Source: Epilithonimonas lactis (GTDB taxonomy: Bacteria; Bacteroidota; Bacteroidia; Flavobacteriales; Weeksellaceae). Taken from it: a DNA stretch of 64,000 nucleotides. The stretch lies in the NCBI RefSeq assembly GCF_900110605.1, contig NZ_FOFI01000004.1, positions 310,001 through 374,000 of the forward strand. Direction: 5' to 3'. Under the pieces are notes generated by a model. That model was not told where the DNA came from. It saw only the letters and a program-made list of their open reading frames with translations, and searched no databases. Shown in pieces: positions 31,981-40,823 of the stretch (its first letter is position 1; each line of letters starts with the position of its first letter). A program made the position numbers and the translations under genes.

Positions 31981-33060
31981 TTGGATTTAGAACAAGACTA
32001 TCAAGTTAAACTTGACTTTGTTCGAAAGAACCGAGAACTGTTAGAAAATTATAGGTTTGAAAAAGAGGCTTCAAATTCAAAACAATTCGACCGATTAAGA
32101 TTAAACATTGCAATTTACAATGATTTGAAATCGACAGATTTTGAAATTGTTAAATTTCTTTTTAACCAAGAAAGAGAATGGCGAAAATATGGAAAAGATG
32201 GTGATGTCGATAATCTATATTTTAGTGCTTTTATTCTAACGCTTTTCAATTCACCAGAAGTTATTTGGCAATTGTGTGAAACCAAAAGTACTGACTTTGA
32301 TAGTTCGATTGGATTTGATGGCGAACATTTTTTAACATCTGGTATTGAAAAAACTTACGAATATTTAGAATCGGTAGATCATCCTTTGAAGTTTGATTTA
32401 TTAGATTATATTGGACTTACAGAGTATTCTTGTAAATATTCACAAGAGCAAATAGATGAGTGGAAAAAGGATAGAATCTCATATTTTATAAATTATAAAT
32501 TTCCAATTCGAGATGAATTAGATTTCCTTTATGCGACCAATGAAAAGGAATTATTTGTAACAAAATTTTTACAATGGATTAAGCAGAAAAAAAATTGGAC
32601 GAGTGAAGAACTTGCTTTGTATCGAACTTATGCAAAATATTTGGAGGACAAGGCTTCAGAAATAGAAGCATTGAAATTAATAATTGAAAAAAATGATAAT
32701 GATTTTATGATGGACATTTATAATTTGTCATTATCTGAATTGTACATTGAAGTATGTGACTATAATAAATCCTTCGAAATAATCTCAGAATTACTCCATA
32801 GTTCACCTAACAAAAATATTATTCGAGATGGTGTTCATCAACTTTGTACGATAATCATCAAAAAAAACATAGTAGATGATATGTCGCGAAATATTTTCAA
32901 TACTATTAGTAGGCAAAAGAAAAAATATAAAAATTTTTCACCTTTGGTTGATGACTTAATCAATGAAGTAATTGCATTGATGAAAAGACAAGGATATTCC
33001 GAACAGAAAAATAAGTTACAACGAAGTAAGACTTCCTGGTGGAAGAGACTATTCAAGTAA
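31981..33060 (+). CDS. hypothetical protein, AT-rich, TTG start
   Basis: A 359-aa soluble, mostly helical protein that I do not recognise. The frame is closed by a TAA four codons upstream of the TTG at 31981 and no ATG occurs for over 200 codons, so TTG is the likely start. The chain is rich in Lys, Glu, Asn, Ile and Leu, with a tryptophan-rich basic end (TSWWKRLFK). Regions around 215-300 have a loose TPR-like helix spacing (EELALYRTYAKYLEDKASE, then ELYIEVCDYNKSFEII). It is much more AT-rich than its neighbours. Codon use and lack of family suggest acquired accessory DNA, possibly an orphan immunity protein; that is inference. Confidence 0.6.
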   Translation: MDLEQDYQVKLDFVRKNRELLENYRFEKEASNSKQFDRLRLNIAIYNDLKSTDFEIVKFLFNQEREWRKYGKDGDVDNLYFSAFILTLFNSPEVIWQLCETKSTDFDSSIGFDGEHFLTSGIEKTYEYLESVDHPLKFDLLDYIGLTEYSCKYSQEQIDEWKKDRISYFINYKFPIRDELDFLYATNEKELFVTKFLQWIKQKKNWTSEELALYRTYAKYLEDKASEIEALKLIIEKNDNDFMMDIYNLSLSELYIEVCDYNKSFEIISELLHSSPNKNIIRDGVHQLCTIIIKKNIVDDMSRNIFNTISRQKKKYKNFSPLVDDLINEVIALMKRQGYSEQKNKLQRSKTSWWKRLFK

Positions 33061-33933
33061 CTACGCCATAATATTGCTAAACTCCTTCCGATACTGCGAA
33101 GGACTCTGTTTTGTATGTTCCTTAAAAGTCTTGTTGAAATAACTGAAATTGTTGAAGCCGCTTTCAAAGCAGATTTCCGTAATGCTCATCGGTTGTTCGG
33201 CCAAAAGTTTCAGTGAGTGCGTGATGCGATATTCATTCACAAATTGCGTGAAGGTTTTGTTCGTAATTTTTTTAAAATATCTGCAGAACGAAGGAACAGT
33301 CATCGTTGCCAAACCTGCGACCTCTTCCAAACTGATCTGGTTTTTAAAATTATCTTTCACGTGATTGAAGATCAAATTGATCCTGTCATTATCCTCTTTT
33401 TGCGTTTGCAGATAGTATTTTGCAGCGTTAAGGATTTTGAAATCATTGGTGTGAGCTAGTTCATCCAAAATCTCTATCAGCTTCAGAAGTTTGTCCAGAT
33501 AAGAAGATTCTGACAAAGCTTTGATCTTCGGCTCCAGTGCTTTCTTTACTTTTTCACCAAAGACGATTCCGCTTTTTGCCGACTGCAACATTTGGAAGAT
33601 CCGGTTCATTTCTGGCGCATTCCAAAGTTCAGTTCCAAGGAAATCCTGGGAAAACTGGATCACGACCTCGTATTCGTTGTTCGTATTCTCATTCGTCATG
33701 CCGCAATGTGGTAAGTTGCTGCCGATCAGAATCAAATCACCATCTGAGAAGTAAGAGATATTACTTCCGATTTGTCTTTTCCCCGAACCACCACAGACAA
33801 AGATCAGTTCAATCTCTGGATGATAGTGCCAAACGTGCGATTTGATGTTCTCACTTTTGGTGAAGTGAAGACATGTAAAACTGCTTCCAATATTGGGTTT
33901 TATCGATTCGAAGGAAGGACTGTGGTGTTTCAT
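33061..33933 (-). CDS. AraC-family transcriptional regulator with cupin domain
   Basis: A 290-aa regulator. The N-terminal cupin (about 20-130) has HYHPEIELIFVCGGSGKRQIG and GDLILIGSNLPHCG, as in sugar- or metabolite-sensing AraC proteins. The C-terminal DNA-binding domain (about 190-285) shows two helix-turn-helix units: ISLEEVAGLATMTVPSFCRYFKK and the AraC signature region MSITEICFESGFNNFSYFNKTFK, ending QSPSQYRKEF. The ligand is unknown. A TAATTTTG box lies four bases before its ATG, so the transcript is probably leaderless. It converges with the unknown protein gene, whose stop is adjacent. Confidence 0.92.
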   Translation of the reverse strand: MKHHSPSFESIKPNIGSSFTCLHFTKSENIKSHVWHYHPEIELIFVCGGSGKRQIGSNISYFSDGDLILIGSNLPHCGMTNENTNNEYEVVIQFSQDFLGTELWNAPEMNRIFQMLQSAKSGIVFGEKVKKALEPKIKALSESSYLDKLLKLIEILDELAHTNDFKILNAAKYYLQTQKEDNDRINLIFNHVKDNFKNQISLEEVAGLATMTVPSFCRYFKKITNKTFTQFVNEYRITHSLKLLAEQPMSITEICFESGFNNFSYFNKTFKEHTKQSPSQYRKEFSNIMA

Positions 33934-33937
33934 TTGT

Positions 33938-33945
33938 CAAAATTA
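33938..33945 (-). promoter_or_regulatory. -7 promoter box TAATTTTG (minus), probably leaderless
   Basis: Plus-strand CAAAATTA; on the minus strand TAATTTTG, then four bases, then the ATG of the AraC regulator. Confidence 0.6.
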
Positions 33946-34060
33946 CGAAATCTAAATTACATATTCAATATTGTCTTTAATATAGATTTAATATTTAATT
34001 AATGTTAATATAGAACATGTTTGTGAAAACGGGAATGTATTATTTCTTTATATTCAGATA

Positions 34061-34068
34061 TACATTTG
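34061..34068 (+). promoter_or_regulatory. -7 promoter box TACATTTG
   Basis: Perfect TAnnTTTG match 28 bases before the ATG at 34097. Confidence 0.6.
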
Positions 34069-34096
34069 CATAGTAAAACAATTAAAAAGAAACATC

Positions 34097-34687
34097 ATGA
34101 ATAAGTTTATAAAATTAAGTTTTCTTGCGGCGTTGACTTTCATCTCTGCAAATGTTTTTGGAAAGGATAATGATTTTTCTCTTTCAATCGGAGAGGTTAA
34201 ACAAAAGACGGTACACTTTGGGATTTCCAATGCGAAGAACGTTTCTATCTATGTTTACAACGATAATAAAAATGAGTTGTTCTCTGAAAGGATCAAAGTG
34301 GAATCTGCAGAGAAATCTTACAACATGAGCAACATGGCGGCAGGAACTTACTTCTTGGTTGCTGAGTCTGAAGGTAAAATTGAAAAATACAAAATTACTG
34401 TAGACGAAAATCAAGTAGTTGTGGATCAATCTCCAATCTCTGTGATGACGAAACCAGAATTTTTTGTGAACAAAAATATTGTGAAGTTAAAAATGAACGA
34501 TGTAGTGGGTGATGTACGAGTTTCAATCTACGACACAGCAAACAATACTTATTATTCTAATGATAATGCAGTTAAAAACGGAATGATCGACCTTACTTTT
34601 GATTTGAATCCGGAAAATGCTGAAACATACATCATCAGTGTTGAAAAAGGCGACGACAGCTTCAGCAGAATGGTTACTTTGAAATAG
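34097..34687 (+). CDS. exported beta-sandwich protein of unknown function
   Basis: A 196-aa protein with a signal peptide (about 1-22, FISANVFGKD). The mature part repeats a beta-strand pattern twice: VSIYVYNDNKNELFSERIKV followed by MAAGTYFLVAE, and later VRVSIYDTANNTYYS followed by AETYIISVEKGD, ending SRMVTLK. Both copies resemble the strand order of DUF3244 or T9SS-tail-like beta-sandwich domains, but the final residues lack a convincing sorting signal. Function unknown; such short exported proteins are common in this group. It has its own promoter and terminator. Confidence 0.72.
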   Translation: MNKFIKLSFLAALTFISANVFGKDNDFSLSIGEVKQKTVHFGISNAKNVSIYVYNDNKNELFSERIKVESAEKSYNMSNMAAGTYFLVAESEGKIEKYKITVDENQVVVDQSPISVMTKPEFFVNKNIVKLKMNDVVGDVRVSIYDTANNTYYSNDNAVKNGMIDLTFDLNPENAETYIISVEKGDDSFSRMVTLK

Positions 34688-34721
34688 TTTCTTTAAACTA
34701 AGGTTATATATATTATTTTCT

Positions 34722-34750
34722 AAAAGCTTCACATCGTGTGAAGCTTTTTT
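34722..34750 (+). terminator. intrinsic terminator
   Basis: Perfect arms AAAAGCTTCACA / TGTGAAGCTTTT separated by TCG, then T residues. Ends the exported protein gene. Confidence 0.88.
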
Positions 34751-34774
34751 TATTTATTTAAAAACAATAAAATA

Positions 34775-34802
34775 AAAAAGCCCAATGTTGAATTGGGCTT
34801 TT
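34775..34802 (-). terminator. intrinsic terminator of the poxB-like gene (can act both ways)
   Basis: AAAAAGCCCAA / TTGGGCTTTT hairpin nine bases past the minus-strand stop at 34811; A run on the left gives a T run on the minus strand. Confidence 0.8.
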
Positions 34803-34810
34803 AGTTTGTT

Positions 34811-36547
34811 TTAAAGAACTTCTTTGATGTGTCTGTAATTGCTGGAGATCGTATCCGCAACTTCTTTGAAGTTTCCGTCGAGCATCATTCTCGTCATTGC
34901 GATTCCCATTCCTTTCATCTGATCCCAGCCAACTTTCGGCGGCATTGCCAAAGCATTTGGATCTGTGAAAATATTCACCAGAACCGGGCCTTTGGTTTGT
35001 AAAGCGTCATCGATCGCTTCTTCCACTTTTTCCGGATCCGTTACATTGATGCCTTTGATCCCAAAAGCCTGCGCTAACAATCCAAAATCTGGATTGATCA
35101 TATCGGTTTCGTTGTCTGGAATGCCGTTGACTTCCATTTCCAGTTTCACCATTCCCAAAGAACGGTTGTTGAAAACGATGATCTTGATTGGTAGATCATA
35201 TTGTTTGATCGTTGCAATATCTCCCAATAACATAGAAAGTCCGCCGTCTCCGCAAAGTGCAATCACTTGCTTGTCGGGATTTGATAATTGTGCACCGATG
35301 GCCATTGGCATAGCATTCGCCATCGTTCCGTGACTGAAGGATCCTAGAAGTTTTCTCTCGCCGGTCGCTTCCAGATATCTTGCACCCCAAACGCAGCACA
35401 TTCCTGTATCAACAGTGAAAATTGTGTCTTTATTAGCTTTGATGTTCAAAGTTTCGGCTACAAATTCTGGAGAAATATGATTTTCCTTTCCTTTGTCGTC
35501 CACATAAGTTCTGAGATTATTCTTTACAGTTTGATAGAATTCCAGTTGCTTATCAAGAAATTTTCTGTCATTATTTGTTTTGATTAATGGCAAAAGTTCA
35601 ACCACAGAATCTTTGATCTTACCGGCAAATCCTCTTGTCAATTGCGCGCGTCTTCCCAAACGTTCCGGCTTGTCATCTATTTGAATGATGATTTTATCAA
35701 CAGGCATAAATTTCACATAAGGAAAATCTGTTCCAAGTAATAAGATTATGTCAGCCTCATGCATCGCTTTGAAGGCGGAAGGCAAACCCAAAAGTCCTGT
35801 CATCCCTACTTCGTAAGGATTGTTGTACTGAATTCCCATTTTTCCACGGAAAGAATATCCGATAGGCGCTTTCAATTTCTCTGCCAAAGCAATTACTTCG
35901 GAATGCGCTTCCGATGCTCCAATGCCACAATAGATCGCTACTTTTTTTCCTGAATTCAAATGTTCCGCGATCCAATTGGTTTCTTCCTCAGAAGGAATCA
36001 TTCTAGGATTGGTTTTGAAAACTGAATCTGAGCTGATGTTTTTTACCGAATCGGCTTCGAAAAGATCACCAGGCATTCCTAAAACTGCCACACCTTTTTG
36101 TGAAATGGCGTGTTGCAAAGCGGCTTGTAACATTCTTGGCGCTTGTTCTGGCGTTGTTGCAATTTGATTATAAACCGAGCAGTCATCAAATAATTTGATC
36201 GTATTGGTCTCTTGAAAATAGGAAGTTCCAAATTCTGAACTTTCACAAGTCGAAGCGATTGCCAAAACAGGGACATTGCCTCTGTTAGCTTCGTAAAGGC
36301 CGTTGATGAGATGAACGTGACCTGGACCCGAACTTCCTGCACAAACGGCCAGGCCTTCCAACTCAGCTTCAGCAGCTGCAGCGAAAGCGCCAACTTCCTC
36401 ATGTCTCACATGGATCCATTTGATGGAACCTTCACGTTTTATAGCGTCATTTAAAAAATTAAGGCTGTCACCAGTGACAGCATATATGCGTTTAACTCCC
36501 GTTTTTACGAGGATCTCAACAAATTGGTCAGCGATATTTTTTGACAT
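34811..36547 (-). CDS. PoxB-like thiamine-pyrophosphate enzyme (pyruvate:quinone oxidoreductase type)
   Basis: A 578-aa TPP enzyme. The N-terminal pyrimidine-binding domain has IYAVTGDSLNFLNDAI and the cofactor-activating Glu50 in HVRHEEVGAFAAAAEAE. The middle domain is FAD/nucleotide-type (about 190-330). The C-terminal domain has the TPP motif CGDGGLSMLLGDIATIKQY (GDG, about 433-451) ending in FNNRSLGMVK. The order and the GHVHLINGLYEANRGNVPVLAIAS stretch fit pyruvate dehydrogenase (quinone) PoxB, which oxidises pyruvate to acetate and CO2 at the membrane. The C-terminal membrane peptide of E. coli PoxB is not clearly conserved, so acetolactate-synthase-like or other use cannot be excluded. 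Monocistronic. Confidence 0.83.
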   Translation of the reverse strand: MSKNIADQFVEILVKTGVKRIYAVTGDSLNFLNDAIKREGSIKWIHVRHEEVGAFAAAAEAELEGLAVCAGSSGPGHVHLINGLYEANRGNVPVLAIASTCESSEFGTSYFQETNTIKLFDDCSVYNQIATTPEQAPRMLQAALQHAISQKGVAVLGMPGDLFEADSVKNISSDSVFKTNPRMIPSEEETNWIAEHLNSGKKVAIYCGIGASEAHSEVIALAEKLKAPIGYSFRGKMGIQYNNPYEVGMTGLLGLPSAFKAMHEADIILLLGTDFPYVKFMPVDKIIIQIDDKPERLGRRAQLTRGFAGKIKDSVVELLPLIKTNNDRKFLDKQLEFYQTVKNNLRTYVDDKGKENHISPEFVAETLNIKANKDTIFTVDTGMCCVWGARYLEATGERKLLGSFSHGTMANAMPMAIGAQLSNPDKQVIALCGDGGLSMLLGDIATIKQYDLPIKIIVFNNRSLGMVKLEMEVNGIPDNETDMINPDFGLLAQAFGIKGINVTDPEKVEEAIDDALQTKGPVLVNIFTDPNALAMPPKVGWDQMKGMGIAMTRMMLDGNFKEVADTISSNYRHIKEVL

Positions 36548-36631
36548 AGTTTTATGAATTAAATTAAAAAATAAAATTCACAAAAGATGTTCCAATCAAG
36601 GATATCTACTTATAATTAAATGTTAATTAAA

Positions 36632-37690
36632 TCAATGAAAATGTTTTGGGAAAGCTTCTTGTGGCGATTGTTTCAGAATATTGATGAGAAACCAGGATTT
36701 GAGGAAACCATAGCCGTAAGAGAACATCTGAATGTAGGTAGAGATCACTGCCATGGAAGCGATACTGATATTCCGAGTTACGACCATCGCATGGAAAAGA
36801 ACGAGAAATGTGTAAAGTCCGTACAAAGCGAGGATCAGTCCATTTCCCCAAACAAAATAATGGATAATTCCAACTAAATAACCTAGGAGAAATACGCTTG
36901 GAAACCAAAAAGTGAGCTTTGTGTAATGTGGATGTCTGTGATTCAAAATCGGTCTCGCACACCCGAATTGATAGACCTGTTTGGAGAATTTTCCAAAGTC
37001 TGTTCTGCGTTTGTGGTAAACGCCAATGTTGTCATAGAACATTGTCGTGTAGCCATTTTCCCATAGCGTCATCGAGAGGTCTGGATCTTCTCCGATTCTC
37101 ATTTCGGAGAAGCCGCCAACTTTCAGGAAAATATCTTTGTTCACACCCATATTGAAGCTTCTAGGCTGGAATTTGGTCACGGCGCTTTTCTTTCCTCGGA
37201 TTCCACCGGTCGTAAAAACCGAGGTCATAGAGTAGGAGATAGCTTTTTGCATCAGGTTGAAACCTTTGTGCGCTTTGTCTGCGCCACCAAAAGCATCGCA
37301 AGGATTATCAGTAAGATTTTTCTTGATGTTTTCAATGTAATCTGTCTCAACGATGACATCAGAATCTACGAAAACCAACCAATCATTTTTCGCGCGTTTT
37401 GCGCCATAATTTCTGGAGAGTCCAGGCCCGGAATTTTCTTTTCGGAAAAATTTGATGTCCAATTGTTCTTCAAATAATTCTACTGTTGGTAGGAGCGCGA
37501 TCTTGGAACCATCATCCACGATTATCACTTCAAAATTTTTATCCGTTTGATGAGACAGAGAATTAAGAAGCTCGAACAATTCGTCTTTTCTGTTGAAGAT
37601 GGCGATGATGATGGAGATTGTTGGATTCAAGTTGGAAATTATTGTAAAAATATTGAAATTAAATTTTGAATAATAGAAAAATGATGGCAA
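36632..37690 (-). CDS. family 2 glycosyltransferase with C-terminal membrane segments
   Basis: A 352-aa glycosyltransferase. The GT-A domain begins PTISIIIAIFNRKDELFELL (about 24-43), with EVIIVDDGS, the metal-binding DxD-type motif FVDSDVIVE (about 111-119) and later GGFSEMRIGEDPDLSMTLW (about 191-209). Two or three membrane helices follow (about 255-315). It probably adds sugars to a membrane-attached glycan at the cytoplasmic face. The ATG at 37690 overlaps the end of the next gene by 31 bases and gives 22 unusual residues before the domain; TTG at 37630 is an alternative start right at the domain edge. Confidence 0.87.
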   Translation of the reverse strand: MPSFFYYSKFNFNIFTIISNLNPTISIIIAIFNRKDELFELLNSLSHQTDKNFEVIIVDDGSKIALLPTVELFEEQLDIKFFRKENSGPGLSRNYGAKRAKNDWLVFVDSDVIVETDYIENIKKNLTDNPCDAFGGADKAHKGFNLMQKAISYSMTSVFTTGGIRGKKSAVTKFQPRSFNMGVNKDIFLKVGGFSEMRIGEDPDLSMTLWENGYTTMFYDNIGVYHKRRTDFGKFSKQVYQFGCARPILNHRHPHYTKLTFWFPSVFLLGYLVGIIHYFVWGNGLILALYGLYTFLVLFHAMVVTRNISIASMAVISTYIQMFSYGYGFLKSWFLINILKQSPQEAFPKHFH

Positions 37691-38015
37691 GAAAAATAGA
37701 ACTTGAAATTAAACTAAATACAAAGCTCGGTATCATCAATGAATGAATTATTTTAAAATGATTGAGAACTATTAATGAAATCAATGATATGAAAATTGAA
37801 CCAGTGAAACTCCACAAAAGTGTTGTGAATAAATTTTCAATTTCAAAAATTTCTGTTCTGAAAATATAAATTAACAAAACAGAAATTAATATTAATCCTA
37901 AAGAAATTAAACTCAATTTTTTATTGATTGGATCAATGTCAGCCTTATTCTCTTCGCTATTTCCAAACACGCCAAGAACTGACAACGCATCAAATAAAAA
38001 ATCAAGAATATTCAT
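37659..38015 (-). CDS. small membrane protein of unknown function
   Basis: A 118-aa protein with a short polar start (FDALSVLGVFGNSEENKADID) and three hydrophobic segments at about residues 32-50, 61-83 and 92-116. I do not recognise it. It is AT-rich. It lies between the RNA methyltransferase gene (three bases upstream) and the glycosyltransferase gene (overlap), so all three may be one transcript, but no functional link is evident. Confidence 0.55.
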   Translation of the reverse strand: MNILDFLFDALSVLGVFGNSEENKADIDPINKKLSLISLGLILISVLLIYIFRTEIFEIENLFTTLLWSFTGSIFISLISLIVLNHFKIIHSLMIPSFVFSLISSSIFLAIIFLLFKI

Positions 38016-38018
38016 CTT

Positions 38019-39188
38019 TTATTCCGCTTCCTTATTTATATATTTCCCTTTCTTAGAACCATCATACATTTCATATTGCAGGAATCTTGTTTCCAATTTA
38101 CCATTGAACAATTTGATTTTTCTTGATGGTCTCAATCCGATTTTCTTTGGCGCATCAAGGTCGGCAGAGATCAGCCAAGCCAAAGTGTTTGGATAATGTT
38201 GTTTGAAAGTATCACCGATTTTTTTGTAGAAATCATCATCATTGATGGAAATTCTCTCGTCATATGGCGGATTGAAAACCATCAACAAAGGGAATAGGTC
38301 TTTCTCAGATTCGAAGAAGTTTTTGTTTCTAAGTGTGATGACATCTTCCATTTCGGCAGCCTCAATATTGACTCTCGCAATGTCCAAAGCATCATAATCG
38401 ATATCGTAACCTACAATTTTCCCGGTGAATTCTCTCACACGGTTCAATCGCACATCTTTGATGGTTTTGAATAATTCTGCATCGTAGTTTTTCCAGTTTT
38501 GGAAACCGAAATTTCTTCTGAAAGTCTGCGCTGGAAGATCCATGGCGATCATTGCTGCTTCGATCAATAATGTTCCGGAACCGCACATCGGATCAAGAAA
38601 GTTGCCTTTTCCGTCCCAACCTGCTAGTTGCAACATTCCTGAAGCCAAAACTTCGTTGATCGGTGCAATGGTTTGTTCCTTTCTGTAGCCACGTTTGAAA
38701 AGTGGATCACCAGAACTATCGATAGAAATTGTTACTAATTCTCTATCGATATGAAGATGGAATTTGATGTCCGGATGGTCCTTGTTGACGCTCGGTCTCA
38801 TCTTATATTTATCTTGGAAATAATCGACGATGGCGTCTTTCATTTTCAAGGTCATGAACTGAGAATGGTGGAATCTTTCAGAATTTACAGTCGCATCGAT
38901 GGCAAAAGTCTGGTTTGGTTCCAAAAACTCGTCCCATTCAAATTTGAACAATTTATCATAATATTTACTTTCATTATAAGCCTTGAATTCCATGATAGGA
39001 ATGATGATCTTAACGGCGGTTCTGCAAGAATAATTGAGCTTGTAAAGGAAACCCAAATCGCCTTCGCAAGTGACTGCACGGTTTTTGACTTCCACATTTT
39101 TACCTCCCAATTTCTTGATTTCTTCTGCCAAAATCTGTTCTAATCCAAAAAAAGTTTTGACCTGTATCTGAAGATTTTCTATATCCAT
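38019..39188 (-). CDS. THUMP-domain RNA guanine-N2 methyltransferase (RlmL/TrmN type)
   Basis: A 389-aa enzyme. An N-terminal ferredoxin-like/THUMP region (about 1-155, FFGLEQILAEEIKKLGG at the start and FHLHIDRELVTISIDSSG at the end) binds RNA. The Rossmann methyltransferase (about 160-375) has GYRKEQTIAPINEVLASGML, motif I FLDPMCGSGTLLIEAAM (about 199-215) and the catalytic NPPYDERI (about 309-316), typical of guanine-N2 methylation. E. coli RlmL uses this module for 23S G2445; tRNA is the alternative target. A TAATTTTG box four bases before the ATG suggests a leaderless mRNA. Confidence 0.9.
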   Translation of the reverse strand: MDIENLQIQVKTFFGLEQILAEEIKKLGGKNVEVKNRAVTCEGDLGFLYKLNYSCRTAVKIIIPIMEFKAYNESKYYDKLFKFEWDEFLEPNQTFAIDATVNSERFHHSQFMTLKMKDAIVDYFQDKYKMRPSVNKDHPDIKFHLHIDRELVTISIDSSGDPLFKRGYRKEQTIAPINEVLASGMLQLAGWDGKGNFLDPMCGSGTLLIEAAMIAMDLPAQTFRRNFGFQNWKNYDAELFKTIKDVRLNRVREFTGKIVGYDIDYDALDIARVNIEAAEMEDVITLRNKNFFESEKDLFPLLMVFNPPYDERISINDDDFYKKIGDTFKQHYPNTLAWLISADLDAPKKIGLRPSRKIKLFNGKLETRFLQYEMYDGSKKGKYINKEAE

Positions 39189-39192
39189 TCTG

Positions 39193-39200
39193 CAAAATTA
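39193..39200 (-). promoter_or_regulatory. -7 promoter box TAATTTTG (minus), probably leaderless
   Basis: Plus-strand CAAAATTA; on the minus strand followed by four bases and the ATG of the RNA methyltransferase at 39188. Divergent from the box at 39279. Confidence 0.6.
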
Positions 39201-39278
39201 ATGAATGATAATCGATAAATGATAATTGATTTGAAAAATCTATCATCTATATTCTATTTGTCTCACGCCAATTTTCAC

Positions 39279-39286
39279 TATTTTTG
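39279..39286 (+). promoter_or_regulatory. -7 promoter box TATTTTTG, probably leaderless
   Basis: Perfect TAnnTTTG followed by four bases and ATG 39291. This makes 39291, not an upstream codon at 39219, the likely start. Confidence 0.65.
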
Positions 39287-39290
39287 CAAA

Positions 39291-40070
39291 ATGCAATGGT
39301 TCGAAGAATGGTTTGATACGCCATATTATCACATACTTTACAAAAATCACGATTACAAGGAAGCGGAAGAATTTCTGAATCTCTTGACAGACTTTTTAAA
39401 AATTGAGAAAAATTCAAAAATAATAGATCTTGCTTGCGGAAAAGGCAGACATTCAATTTACCTTAATAAGTTAGGTTATGATGTTTTGGGACTTGACCTT
39501 TCTGAGCAAAGTATCAATTTTGATAAACAATTCGAGACAGAGACTTTGAAGTTTCAGGTTCACGATATGAGAAATCAGATTAAAAGTGAGCCTGTGGATG
39601 CAGTTTTCAATCTGTTCACCAGTTTTGGTTATTTCGAAACGGAAGAGGAAGATAGAAGTGTGTTTCGCTCTGTTTCAGATGTTTTGAAGGACGAAGGCTA
39701 TTTTGTCCTCGATTTTCTTAATGCAGAATATGTTAAAAGCGTCATCACGCCAACAGCTTCTATAGAAAGAGAGCATATTATCTTTAATATCAAAAAACAT
39801 ATCGAAGGCGAGTACATCATGAAGGAAATTGATTTTGAAGATCAAGGCAAAAAGTTTCATTTTTTCGAAAGGGTCAAATTGACTCGACCAGAAAAAATAT
39901 TACAATATGCTGAGGAATTTGGTTTTGAATTGGTCAAAAGATGGGGCGATTATCAGCTGAATGATTTTGACGAATCGAGTTCGCCAAGGTGTATTAATTT
40001 GTTTAAACGTCAGAAGGCGCAAGGCGGAAGAGGAAAGACTTCCAACCTCCAACTTCCAGCTTCAAACTAA
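39291..40070 (+). CDS. class I SAM-dependent methyltransferase
   Basis: A 259-aa methyltransferase. It begins MQWFEEWFDTPYYHILYKNHDY, a common start of this subfamily, followed by motif I KIIDLACGKGRHSIYL (about 45-60), the acidic DVLGLDLSEQSI, motif II region VDAVFNLFTSFGYFET (about 104-119) and motif III VLKDEGYFVLDFLN. The substrate is unknown. The last residues (RRKAQGGRGK and a Ser/Leu tail) look like read-through of intergenic sequence past the domain end. The ATG at 39291 is preferred over an upstream start because the promoter box lies immediately before it. The ZIP gene starts five bases downstream. Confidence 0.85.
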   Translation: MQWFEEWFDTPYYHILYKNHDYKEAEEFLNLLTDFLKIEKNSKIIDLACGKGRHSIYLNKLGYDVLGLDLSEQSINFDKQFETETLKFQVHDMRNQIKSEPVDAVFNLFTSFGYFETEEEDRSVFRSVSDVLKDEGYFVLDFLNAEYVKSVITPTASIEREHIIFNIKKHIEGEYIMKEIDFEDQGKKFHFFERVKLTRPEKILQYAEEFGFELVKRWGDYQLNDFDESSSPRCINLFKRQKAQGGRGKTSNLQLPASN

Positions 40071-40075
40071 GGATT

Positions 40076-40771
40076 ATGATAATAATTTTACTACTCATAT
40101 TAAGCGTTTTGGTCGGTGTTTTTCTAGGAAAATATTTCGGAAGCAAGCAACAGTTTGCGAAGAATCTCCTCATTCTAAGTGCAGGTTTTCTGATCACGAT
40201 CTGTCTCAACGAGGTTTTTCCAGAAGTTTATGAAACCGGCGGCCATAATATTGGGATTTTTGTAATCCTTGGTGTTTTGATACAAATGCTGTTGGAAAAT
40301 CTGACCAAAGGTTTTGAGCACGGCCACGTTCATCATGATTCTGATGATCATTCGATCATTCCGATTGCGTTAATCGCTGGATTGTTCGTTCACGCTTTTA
40401 TCGAGGGAATTCCTTTGTCACACGAGAAGGAGACATTTTCGCCTTACCTTTTGGGAATCCTCTTTCATAACATTCCAATTTCTTTTGTCTTGGGAAGTTT
40501 CTTGGCACACAGCAAGAATTTCTCTACTAAATTTTGGGTCATCGTTTCTGTCTTTGCTTTGGCTTCACCATTGGGAATGCTGCTAGGAAGATATTTTGAT
40601 GAAGACCTGAAGGTATATTTCCTGGCCGTAGTTGGCGGTATTTTCTTACATATTTCAAGCGTTATCATTTTTGAGAGCAATAAGAATCACAAGATGGATT
40701 GGCAGAAGATCATCCTTGTGATGGTTGGGGTCGCATTGGCGTTGACCGGACACCTTTTTCATCACCACTAA
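40076..40771 (+). CDS. ZIP-family divalent metal transporter
   Basis: A 231-aa integral membrane protein with about eight hydrophobic segments and the histidine-rich cytoplasmic loop HGHVHHDSDDHS (about 83-94) typical of ZIP transporters. The metal-pore signature is in segments IV and V: LFVHAFIEGIPLSH (about 106-119) and LGILFHNIPISFVLGS (about 129-144), with His, Glu and Asn ligands. It ends in GHLFHHH. It imports zinc or other divalent cations into the cytoplasm. No Fur/Zur box is evident; it likely shares the promoter of the methyltransferase gene. Confidence 0.88.
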   Translation: MIIILLLILSVLVGVFLGKYFGSKQQFAKNLLILSAGFLITICLNEVFPEVYETGGHNIGIFVILGVLIQMLLENLTKGFEHGHVHHDSDDHSIIPIALIAGLFVHAFIEGIPLSHEKETFSPYLLGILFHNIPISFVLGSFLAHSKNFSTKFWVIVSVFALASPLGMLLGRYFDEDLKVYFLAVVGGIFLHISSVIIFESNKNHKMDWQKIILVMVGVALALTGHLFHHH

Positions 40772-40823
40772 AAAACATTTTCTATTCTGACGGGAAAATC
40801 TTATTTTTACTCAAATTAATTTG

